This document shows, piece by piece, positions 18,846 through 26,113 of a stretch of DNA of 64,000 nucleotides; positions within the stretch are counted from its first letter, which is position 1; each line of letters starts with the position of its first letter. The stretch is from an uncultured beta proteobacterium. Its GTDB lineage: Bacteria > Pseudomonadota > Gammaproteobacteria > Burkholderiales > Burkholderiaceae_C. The position numbers were made by a program, and so were the translations under genes. The notes beneath the pieces were generated by a model. The model had not been told where the DNA came from and searched no databases. It was given only the letters and a program-made list of their open reading frames with translations. The stretch covers positions 17,503 to 81,502 of the forward strand of contig CAISLN010000063.1 in NCBI GenBank assembly GCA_903886275.1. Direction: 5' to 3'.

Positions 18846-19167
18846 TCAGGCTGCCACCGAATGCGCCGACAGGCTGACGTGAAGCCTTTGCCGCACTGCC
18901 AGAAAAATGGCAGCGAGGTTGTCCATGCTGGGGTTACCAGTGGGCGACAACATCCTATGCAGGCTTTTGCGGGGCTTGGCGGTAAGTGCCGCAAGTTGCT
19001 CGAAGCCGATGGTAGCGTTGACCAAGTCACGCAGGATCAGACGGGCGGTCCCGGGTTCGCCGTTGAGAAACAGAGTGGCGGCCTCATCTAGGATGAGCCT
19101 GCGCAAAAGAGGAATCGCTCTGTACGCGCTGAAGGACCGTCTCTTTGAAATCTCTGGTCAGTGCCAT
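18846..19167 (-). pseudogene. Frameshifted HigA-like addiction-module antidote
   Basis: From ATG 19167 (preceded by AAGGGGTAAATAA) the frame reads MALTRDFKETVLQRVQSDSSFAQA and then runs into a stop. The +1-shifted frame continues with LDEAATLFLNGEPGTARL, RDLVNATIGFEQLAALT, KSLHRMLSPTGNPSMDNL and a C-terminal VSLSAHSVAA. Together these form a complete ~105-residue helix-turn-helix antidote of the family that pairs with HigB/RelE-type toxins. One extra base near 19095-19102 explains the break. No toxin gene is adjacent, so this is an orphan and probably dead antidote, unless the extra base is a sequencing error. It starts 57 bp after the channel stop. Confidence 0.75.
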
Positions 19168-19223
19168 TTATTTACCCCTTGTGGTTTGTCTTTGAGGCCA
19201 TCGCCTTTTTCCTTTCAGACCCC

Positions 19224-20870
19224 TCACACCGCCATTGTTTTGAAGCTGCGCTGGAAGCGCTCCAGGCTATTGAAGGAGCCGCAGACAAACAGGATGTCGT
19301 CGCCGGCGATAGTGAAAGCATCGTCAAACTCCACGAGGATGTCGCCGGCGCGCTCCACCGCCACCACCTTGGCGCCGGTGCGGTCCATTTCCTCGCTGCG
19401 CCAGGGGTGCGCGCCCACCAGGGTGCCACTGGACTGGCGTATGAATTTGATGCGGTTCTCCACCTGCACCATTTGCTCCCCCAGCAATTGGAAGGCTAGA
19501 ATTTGCCCGGCCACCTGCCCTACCGATATCGCAAAGTCGGCGCCCGAGCGGTACAGGCGTGCGGTATTGCGAGTGCGCTGCACGCGCACCACCAGTGGCA
19601 CCTCGGGCGCATAGGCGCGCACCACGGCGGTGGCAAACACCGACTCGCTGTCATCGCTCAGCGCCAGCACCACGGCGCTGGCCTCGCGCAGCTTGGCGCG
19701 TTCGAGCATGCTGGGCTCCAGCACACTGCCCACCAGGTCCACCCCGGGGGCTGCCACCCGGTCAATCACGATGCAGGTTTCACCGGCGTCCTGCAGCATC
19801 TCCACCACCTTCTGTCCCACAGCGCCAAAACCGGCCAGCACAATCGGGCCGGCCCGGCGTATCGGCATGGCCATGCGCTCGACCCGTTCGAGGTTGGCAT
19901 GCGCGCCCACCGCCACCAAAATCGCACCCGCCTCCACCCTTGTCTGCGGCCCCTTGGTGGTGGTGAACACGCCACCCAGCCACTGCCCTATCAGCGACAC
20001 GCCATGGCGCTCGCGCAGGCGCAACTCGCCCAAGGTCTTGCCGGCCAGAGAGCTTTCTGCCCGCACCCGGAACTCGGCCATGCCGATCTTGGTGCCCAGC
20101 AAATGCATGCCCTCGGCCGGCGGGCTGATGCGAATGCTGGCCTGCGAGGCCAGCGCCGCGCCCAGCACATGCGCCGGGGTAAACACCTCGGTGGCGCCGA
20201 TCTGAATCATGGGGTAGCGGTACAGCGGGTCATCGGCCAGCGCATAGATGGGGCCGGTGTAGCCGCCTTCGCGCACGACCATGGTGAAGGTAGCGTTGTC
20301 ATGGTCGTTGCCATTGGCCACCACCGCCTGCGCCTGCGCCACGTTAGCCAGCACGCCGGGGTCGTCGGCCATCTTGCCAAACACCACGTTGTAACCACGG
20401 TCGCGCAGGTTGCGCGCCAACTGCATGTCTTCCTCCAGAATGACAAAGGGCGTGCCCTTGCTCTTGAACTCCACCAGCAGCGAGTCCAGGGCCGGGCCGT
20501 AGCGGTAAAAAAGTACCTTCCCATTCATGGGCGGCAACTGGTGCTGCAGCCGCACCTCGAACTGCTCCTCAAAGTAGGGCAGGATGACCATCGGAAAGGC
20601 CAGGAAGATCAGGAACTGCCCGGCAAACTGCACCACCATCACATAGAGGGCCATCAGCGGATGGGTCCAGCTGCTGTCGGCCCCATAGCCGGTGGTGGTG
20701 ATGGTCTCGCTGGCCCAGAGCAGGCTTTGCAAATAGGTGCGCGAGCGCCCTTCCAGATGGTCCATGCCCAGCATGTAGAGCAGGGCGAGCAGCAGCACGA
20801 TGACGGGCAGCAGCGCCAGTATGGTCAGGAAGCGTCGGCTGGAACGTTTGAGATTGAGCTTGATTTGCAT
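19224..20870 (-). CDS. Potassium channel with two RCK (TrkA-N/TrkA-C) modules
   Basis: A 548-residue membrane protein. A two-helix pore at the N-terminus (TM1 ~15-35, TM2 ~72-95) surrounds the selectivity filter T58-T-T-G-Y-G63. The cytoplasmic part has two RCK repeats: a first Rossmann-like domain with a modified nucleotide loop (KVLFYRYGPALDSLL), TrkA-C at ~300-370, a second Rossmann domain with the canonical loop VLAGFGAVGQKVVEML, and a final TrkA-C ending VEFDDAFTIAGDDILFV. It gates K+ flux in response to ligands such as NAD(H), ATP or Ca2+. The ATG at 20870 is chosen because it immediately precedes the first basic/hydrophobic segment; the ribosome site is weak. It is divergent from the DUF2252 gene. 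Confidence 0.88.
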   Translation of the reverse strand: MQIKLNLKRSSRRFLTILALLPVIVLLLALLYMLGMDHLEGRSRTYLQSLLWASETITTTGYGADSSWTHPLMALYVMVVQFAGQFLIFLAFPMVILPYFEEQFEVRLQHQLPPMNGKVLFYRYGPALDSLLVEFKSKGTPFVILEEDMQLARNLRDRGYNVVFGKMADDPGVLANVAQAQAVVANGNDHDNATFTMVVREGGYTGPIYALADDPLYRYPMIQIGATEVFTPAHVLGAALASQASIRISPPAEGMHLLGTKIGMAEFRVRAESSLAGKTLGELRLRERHGVSLIGQWLGGVFTTTKGPQTRVEAGAILVAVGAHANLERVERMAMPIRRAGPIVLAGFGAVGQKVVEMLQDAGETCIVIDRVAAPGVDLVGSVLEPSMLERAKLREASAVVLALSDDSESVFATAVVRAYAPEVPLVVRVQRTRNTARLYRSGADFAISVGQVAGQILAFQLLGEQMVQVENRIKFIRQSSGTLVGAHPWRSEEMDRTGAKVVAVERAGDILVEFDDAFTIAGDDILFVCGSFNSLERFQRSFKTMAV

Positions 20871-21000
20871 GAAAAGGAAGGCTTGGTGTTTATGTATATT
20901 GTGCGATCTTGAAACCGCATCCTGGCCTGATGGCGGTGTTTGTTGCGCACCGCGCTTGTATTTTCCACTGTGGCGCACTCGCTTAAGCAAAGGTCTCCCC

Positions 21001-22386
21001 ATGGCAAAACCGCTAGAACACCCGCAAAAGCCGGCGCAGCTGCGCAGCCGCCTGGAGCGTTACCAGGCCGGCAAGGCCTTGCGCGCAGCCTGCCCGCGCG
21101 AGTCGCAGGCGAGGCTGGACTTGGCGCCCAACAGGCCCGATCCGGTGGACCTGTTGATCGCCTCCAGCGCAGGGCGCATTGAAGAATTGCTGCCCCTGCG
21201 CTATGGGCGCATGCTGGCCTCGCCCTTTGCATTTTTTCGCGGCGCGGCCTCCATCATGGCGTCGGACCTGTCCCACACGCCCGACTCCGGCATCACCGTG
21301 CAGGCCTGTGGCGACTGCCACCTGCTGAACTTCGGCGTCTTTGCCACACCCGAGCGGCGCCTTGTTTTTGACATCAATGACTTTGACGAGACCCACCCCG
21401 CCCCTTGGGAATGGGACCTCAAGCGCCTGGCCACCAGCTTTGTCATCGCCAGCCAACACAACGGCCACCGCGCGCCAGACTGCAGGGCTGCTGCGACTGC
21501 GGTGGCGCATCACTACCGGGAAAAGCTGCAGGAGCTGGCCCAACAGCCCACGCTGGAGGCCTGGCATTCCTTCCTAGACTATGAAAAGCTGATTGCCATG
21601 ACCGACGACACGGCGCTCAGACAGCGTCGCAAGCGGGTGCTGCAAAAGGCGCTGGCCCACGACGCCATGGCCTGTCTGGTGAAGCTGACCGACGGCAGCA
21701 CAGCGCGCATCAAGGATGTGCCGCCCCTGATCTTCCACCCGGATGCCTGGCACGACCCGAGCTTTGCCGAGGTGGTGACCCACAACCTGGCGCGCTACCG
21801 CGAGTCGCTGGCCCCCGAGCGCCGCGTGCTGCTGGACCGCTACACCCTGGCCGACCTGGCCATCAAGGTGGTGGGCGTGGGCAGCGTGGGCCTGCTGTGC
21901 GCCGTGGCCCTGCTGTTTGCATCGGAAGACGACCCTCTGTTTCTGCAGGTCAAAGAGGCGCGCGACTCGGTGCTGGCGCCCTACGTCAAGGCGCAGGCTT
22001 TTGCCACCCACGGCGCGCGCGTGGTGTACGGTCAGCGCCTGATGCAGGCCGCGTCGGATGTGTTTCTGGGCCACACGGTGAGCGCCCAGGGCATGCACTT
22101 TTATGTGCGCCAACTGCGCGACGTCAAGGTCAAACCGCTTATTGAGACTTTTACGCCGCAAGCCATGCGCGACTACGCCCGCAGCACGGGCTGGGCCTTG
22201 GCGCGCGCCCATGCCCGCTCGGGCGATGCGGCCCTGATGGCCGGCTACATCGGACGCAGCGCGGCCTTTACCAAGGCCATTGCCAACTTTGCGGTACGCT
22301 ATGGCGCGCAAAACGAACGCGACCATAAGGCACTGCTGCAAGCCGTGCGCCTTGGTCGCGTGCAAGCCCATACCGAGGACCCATGA
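21001..22386 (+). CDS. DUF2252 protein (kinase-like fold)
   Basis: A 461-residue soluble protein of the DUF2252 family. Motifs resembling the phosphotransferase catalytic centre are visible: ACGDCHLLNFG (D105, H107, N110), then VFDINDFDE (D124, D127, D129) like the metal-binding DFG/DFD of aminoglycoside-phosphotransferase folds. Upstream FFRGAASIMASDL and C-terminal YVRQLRDVKVKP plus STGWALARAHARSGD are other family hallmarks. The substrate is unknown. The ATG at 21001 is preceded by AAAGGTCTCCCC. The stop codon lies 4 bp before the next ATG, so it forms a transcription unit with the META-domain lipoprotein gene. Confidence 0.88.
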   Translation: MAKPLEHPQKPAQLRSRLERYQAGKALRAACPRESQARLDLAPNRPDPVDLLIASSAGRIEELLPLRYGRMLASPFAFFRGAASIMASDLSHTPDSGITVQACGDCHLLNFGVFATPERRLVFDINDFDETHPAPWEWDLKRLATSFVIASQHNGHRAPDCRAAATAVAHHYREKLQELAQQPTLEAWHSFLDYEKLIAMTDDTALRQRRKRVLQKALAHDAMACLVKLTDGSTARIKDVPPLIFHPDAWHDPSFAEVVTHNLARYRESLAPERRVLLDRYTLADLAIKVVGVGSVGLLCAVALLFASEDDPLFLQVKEARDSVLAPYVKAQAFATHGARVVYGQRLMQAASDVFLGHTVSAQGMHFYVRQLRDVKVKPLIETFTPQAMRDYARSTGWALARAHARSGDAALMAGYIGRSAAFTKAIANFAVRYGAQNERDHKALLQAVRLGRVQAHTEDP

Positions 22387-22389
22387 ACC

Positions 22390-22875
22390 ATGAGCCATCT
22401 ACCCACCCTCACCGCGCTGATAGGCATCGCCCTGCTCAGCGCCTGCACCCTGCCACGCACCAGCCCCGCTGGGGGAGCTGCTGCTTCCAGCGCATTGCCC
22501 GCCCCGGCCACCGCACCACGCGCCACGCTCACCGGTGCCGAGTGGGTGGTGGAAGACATTGACGGCGCCGGCGTGATCGACAGCTCCCGCGCCACGCTGA
22601 ACTTTGCGCCAGACGGACGCCTGTATGGCCGCTCCTCCTGCAACAACTACAGTGGCCACTACCAGGTCACGGGCGACGGGATCAGCGTGTCGCAACTGGC
22701 CGGCACCCGCATGGCCTGTGCTGCGAGCCTGATGCAGCAGGAGCAACGCTTCACCACGGCCCTGACCCAAGCGCAGCGCTTTGCCTTTGATAGCGACGGC
22801 GCCCTGCTCCTGTTCACCGGCGAGCAGCGCCGAATTCTGGCGCGCCGCCCAAGCGCAGAAGCCAGCACGCAGTGA
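22390..22875 (+). CDS. META-domain lipoprotein (HslJ-like)
   Basis: A 161-residue outer-membrane or periplasmic lipoprotein with leader LIGIALLSAC (lipobox LSAC, Cys19). The META domain occupies ~45-150, with the conserved GRSSCNNYSGHYQ, LAGTRMAC and FTTALTQAQRF segments seen in heat-shock protein HslJ and similar stress lipoproteins. META proteins are linked to heat or novobiocin tolerance and surface stress; the exact role here is unknown. It starts three bases after the stop of the DUF2252 gene. The following 254 bp (22876-23129) carry no gene; several GATAGC/CTATCC-like words occur at 22979-23016. Confidence 0.88.
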   Translation: MSHLPTLTALIGIALLSACTLPRTSPAGGAAASSALPAPATAPRATLTGAEWVVEDIDGAGVIDSSRATLNFAPDGRLYGRSSCNNYSGHYQVTGDGISVSQLAGTRMACAASLMQQEQRFTTALTQAQRFAFDSDGALLLFTGEQRRILARRPSAEASTQ

Positions 22876-23129
22876 AACAAGGCGCGTTCACCTGGCCTTG
22901 CTGGGTCTGCTGGAATTGGCGGCGCACGCTGCAAGCGATAGCGTGATCTGCCGCGCCGCCCATCACAAAGCCGCCGTTCGATAGGTGAGATAGCGCCCGA
23001 TATCTATCCAAGCCAGCGCTGCGTTCTGGCGAAAGTAGCGTAAATCGGCGCGACACCAGACAATGCATTTCAAGAAGTTGCGCCGACCCTAGCGGCAAGA
23101 CCTTGGCCCTTTGCGATGGAGCGTAGGAC

Positions 23130-23405
23130 ATGCAAGACGACAACAACAATACCAAGCTGGTACGGGCCCTCTTGGGACAGCGTGTACGGGCGCTGCGCAA
23201 GCAGGCCGGTCTGACGCAGGAACGGTTGGCGCAGTATTGCGGCCTGTTCAGGCCCTATCTGTCACGCATAGAAAGCGGCACCGCCAACCCCAGCCTGCAG
23301 GTATTGACCGCGATCGCCACAGCGCTGCATGTCACGGTCTATGCGCTGCTTGCCGCTGGCAATGGCCACATGAATGGGCATGCCACCCATGGGACAGATG
23401 CATAA
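23130..23405 (+). CDS. XRE-family helix-turn-helix regulator
   Basis: A 91-residue single-domain DNA-binding protein. The Cro/CI-type helix-turn-helix spans residues ~9-65: LGQRVRALRKQAGLTQERLA, then a recognition helix region YLSRIESGTANPSL and VLTAIATALHV. A short His/Gly tail (GHMNGHATHGTDA) follows. No sensor or peptidase domain is present. It is preceded by a 254-bp gap and followed at 144 bp by a hypothetical gene in the same direction, so it may be autoregulated. Targets unknown. Confidence 0.88.
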   Translation: MQDDNNNTKLVRALLGQRVRALRKQAGLTQERLAQYCGLFRPYLSRIESGTANPSLQVLTAIATALHVTVYALLAAGNGHMNGHATHGTDA

Positions 23406-23549
23406 GCATGCGCCCTGTGCACCAAACGCCCCACTTCGGCACAGCCGCGCAAGACGGCCAAAACTGGAATTATTTTCAGGGCCCGCTAAACTGCTCAGTG
23501 CCCTTTCGCCCTCAGGCAATGCGTACCAAGCCCACATGATTGGAGCCCT

Positions 23550-24113
23550 ATGTTGATCACCAAAAGGACGGTCGCCTTCATCCAAAGCGCCGGTCAGGCT
23601 ATTGACAGCGCATCGGCAGCCCTCTCAGAAAACATGCGCGCCGCAGCCGAGGACATGCTGTCACAGGTGACGCTCAGCCCCTTCGGCTCGGCCTCCACGC
23701 AAGCCCTTGAAGAGTTCAGACGGGTGGCCCGACTGGGTCAGGACCTGATTGCCATGGAGCAGGAGCTCAGGCGGATTTATACGGCCGCCACCGAGCTTGC
23801 CGGCGCGCCAAGCGCGTTGACGGCGCAGGCGAGTCAAGGGCCGCCGAGCTCCGGTCAACCCGCCAAGAAGAGCTTTCCCAAGACCAGCGAGCCGGGCGCA
23901 GACCCCTTGTCTGCGCTGTCCGACAACGACCGCAAGCTGATGCACTACCTGGAAGCGTCACTTCAAAAAGGCGAGTGGACCCGGTTGAACGGCCAAACCG
24001 TGGTGCGCGGTTCGGGCCTGCCAAGCGGCTCCGTGGGCGTTTCCATGCGGCGGTTATTGGCAGCGGGCAAGGTGCAAAAGGGCAATCGCGGCATGTACCG
24101 GCTCGCCGACTGA
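23550..24113 (+). CDS. Hypothetical protein with a winged-helix-like C-terminus
   Basis: A 187-residue protein I do not recognise as a whole. Residues 1-80 are predicted helical (FIQSAGQAIDSASAALSENM), resembling coiled-coil associating proteins. A Pro/Ser-rich linker follows at ~90-120. The last ~65 residues (DNDRKLMHYLEASLQ, LNGQTVVRGSGLPSGS, SMRRLLAAGKVQKG, GMYRL) look like a winged helix of the type found in restriction- or replication-associated DNA-binding tails. The ATG is preceded by GGAGCCCT. It ends 23 bp from the oppositely directed DnaJ-like gene. Confidence 0.6.
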   Translation: MLITKRTVAFIQSAGQAIDSASAALSENMRAAAEDMLSQVTLSPFGSASTQALEEFRRVARLGQDLIAMEQELRRIYTAATELAGAPSALTAQASQGPPSSGQPAKKSFPKTSEPGADPLSALSDNDRKLMHYLEASLQKGEWTRLNGQTVVRGSGLPSGSVGVSMRRLLAAGKVQKGNRGMYRLAD

Positions 24114-24136
24114 GGCGGTGTGCCGCCGCGCTTGGT

Positions 24137-25171
24137 TCAGGAGCGTGTCGGCTTGGTACTGCTCCAGCGCTTCATGTTGCGCTGCCATTGGCCCAGCGGC
24201 TGCTTGTGGTCGGATGCGGCAGCCTGGTTGGTGCTTTCAATCAACTGGTCCAGCAGGGCCTCTTGTTGCGCATCGGGCTGGGACGCAAACACCGGCACCA
24301 CCTTCACCAAGTAGTCGCCGCGCGGGCCGCGCAAGGCGCCAGGAAAACCCTGGCCACGCAGGCGGTAAACCAGGGCATCGCGGCTCAGGCGCATTTGCTG
24401 CAGCCCACCCGGGGTGGGCACATCGACCCAGCGCCCGGCCATCCAGGCGTAACCATTCACCGGCATTTCACAGCGCAACACACCCTCGTCATCGAGCGTA
24501 AAAAGCGCATGCGGCTCAATCTCCACTTGCAGCTCCAGGCCCATCTCGGTGTCCCCCTGGGGCGAGGGCGGCACGCTGAGCACATGGCCGGTGCGCACAC
24601 CGGCCGGAAAACGGACCTGGCGCCGGTAAGCCTGCGAGCGCTCGCCGCTGCCCGCACAGGGCTCGCAGGGCGATCGGTGGCGCCCGTCGCCACCGCAGAC
24701 TCCACAGGCCTCCTCGCTCCACAACCAACCAAACAGCGCCGGCTTGCGCACCGCGCCGCTGCCACGGCAACTGCTGCAGGCCTTGGCCAACACCCGCTGG
24801 CCCTTGCCAACACAGGCCTCGCAGCTGTGGCTGAAGTGCCCGCTCAGGGTGCGTGTGCAACCCAGAATCGCCTCTTCCAGCGTCAGGCGCACTTGGCGCA
24901 GGTACATTTTTTCGGTGGCCTGCGGCTGCGACGCGGCAGCCGGCTGCTCGGCCTCGCGCTCAGCGTCCGCGGCGCCTTCTTCGCCACCATCGCGCAGTTG
25001 GCGAATGTGCTGGTAGGCCTTGTTGATGCGCTGCATGCGGCGGCCCGCGTCCGCCGCCGCGTTGCGATCCGGGTGCCAGGCGGCTACTAGGCGGCGCCAA
25101 CTGGCCTTGATCTGTGCATTGCTAGAGCTCGGGTCCAAGCCCAATTCTGCGTAGGCCTGCTGGGTTTCCAT
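24137..25171 (-). CDS. DnaJ-type (class A-like) co-chaperone without a G/F region
   Basis: A 344-residue J-protein. The J domain (~3-65) contains the HPD triad in AAWHPDRNA. After a short charged/Ala linker instead of the usual Gly/Phe region comes a zinc centre with four CxxCxGxG motifs: CEACVGKG, CSSCRGSG, CGVCGGDG and CEPCAGSG. A ~16-residue insertion separates the second and third motifs. The C-terminal domain (VRFPAGVRTGHVLSV, LRGQGFPGALRGPRGDYLVKV) matches the DnaJ client-binding fold. It stimulates an Hsp70 (DnaK) partner. It is probably an auxiliary paralogue, since dnaK/grpE are not nearby. The start at 25171 has AGGAA about nine bases upstream. Confidence 0.85.
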   Translation of the reverse strand: METQQAYAELGLDPSSSNAQIKASWRRLVAAWHPDRNAAADAGRRMQRINKAYQHIRQLRDGGEEGAADAEREAEQPAAASQPQATEKMYLRQVRLTLEEAILGCTRTLSGHFSHSCEACVGKGQRVLAKACSSCRGSGAVRKPALFGWLWSEEACGVCGGDGRHRSPCEPCAGSGERSQAYRRQVRFPAGVRTGHVLSVPPSPQGDTEMGLELQVEIEPHALFTLDDEGVLRCEMPVNGYAWMAGRWVDVPTPGGLQQMRLSRDALVYRLRGQGFPGALRGPRGDYLVKVVPVFASQPDAQQEALLDQLIESTNQAAASDHKQPLGQWQRNMKRWSSTKPTRS

Positions 25172-25369
25172 GGGGGCTGTTTCCTGCGGTTGCGGTCTGG
25201 AAGGCCGCGCTAGGCGTGGCAAGACCAAGTGCATCGTAGCAAAACCGCAGGTCCGAGGCCATGCGGATGACCCACAGGGCCGCGCTGGAGGCTATCAATA
25301 GCGGTTAACCTTGCATGGTCCTTGCTTGGACTCTTCAGGCAAACCCGCACATTTCCTTCAGGATCACAT

Positions 25370-26077
25370 ATGCCTTCTCTTAATTTCATCGGCGGCGAAA
25401 AAGGTGGCGTCGGCAAATCGGTGGCCTCGCGCCTGCTGGCCCAGTACTTTATTGACAAGGGACAGCCCTTTACCGGCTTTGACACCGACCGCTCGCACAC
25501 ATCCTTCAAGCGCTTCTATGCCGACTACGCCTCGCCCGTGGTGGTGGACAGCTTTGAGGGCCTGGACCTGATTGCCACCGAATTTGAAACCCAGCGCGCG
25601 GACGGCCGCACGCCCAGCGTCATCGTCGATCTGGCGGCACAAACCGCCGCACCGCTGTCGCGCTGGATCCGCGAATCCGAGCTGATTCCCCTGATGGCCG
25701 AGATGGGTATCACCGTCAACTTCTGGCACCTGGCCGATGCCGGCAAAGACACGGTGGACCTGCTGGAGCGCCTGCTCAGCACCTATGGCGTCGGCCCCAA
25801 TTACATCGTCGTCAAAAACCTCGGGCGCGGCAGCGACTTCTCGCAGCTCGAAGAGTCTGGCGCCCTTAAAAAAGCCCGGGCAATGGGAGCCAGGGTGATC
25901 ACCTTGGCCCAGCTGCACGAGGCCAGCATGCGCAAAATGGACCGGCAAAACGCCAGCTTCTGGTCCGCCATCAACCGCCGCGAGGGCGAAGATGCGCTGG
26001 GCATGCTGGAGCGCCAACGCGTCAAGAGCTGGCTCAAGGGCACCTACACCCTGTTCGACACTTTGCCCCTGGAATAG
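25370..26077 (+). CDS. ParA/MinD-type P-loop ATPase
   Basis: A 235-residue ATPase of the ParA/MRP superfamily. It opens with the deviant Walker A GGEKGGVGKSVASRLL (two lysines, as in ParA/MinD) and keeps a VIVDLAAQ Walker B-like strand at ~85-95. Length fits a single-domain ParA-like protein of the type sometimes called CobQ/CobB/MinD or mobilisation-associated. No ParB, plasmid or conjugation gene is nearby, so positioning cargo is only a guess. The ATG at 25370 is preceded by CAGGATCACAT; upstream in-frame starts would add a non-conserved leader. A GCTATCAATAGC palindrome is at 25292-25303 upstream. Confidence 0.8.
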   Translation: MPSLNFIGGEKGGVGKSVASRLLAQYFIDKGQPFTGFDTDRSHTSFKRFYADYASPVVVDSFEGLDLIATEFETQRADGRTPSVIVDLAAQTAAPLSRWIRESELIPLMAEMGITVNFWHLADAGKDTVDLLERLLSTYGVGPNYIVVKNLGRGSDFSQLEESGALKKARAMGARVITLAQLHEASMRKMDRQNASFWSAINRREGEDALGMLERQRVKSWLKGTYTLFDTLPLE

Positions 26078-26113
26078 CCAAAACACAGCAGGTCCGCTGG
26101 CATACTCTAAGGC

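Noticed and set aside
18846..19223. Complete toxin-antitoxin system.
   Set aside because: Only the antidote is present and frameshifted; the neighbour is a channel gene, not a toxin.
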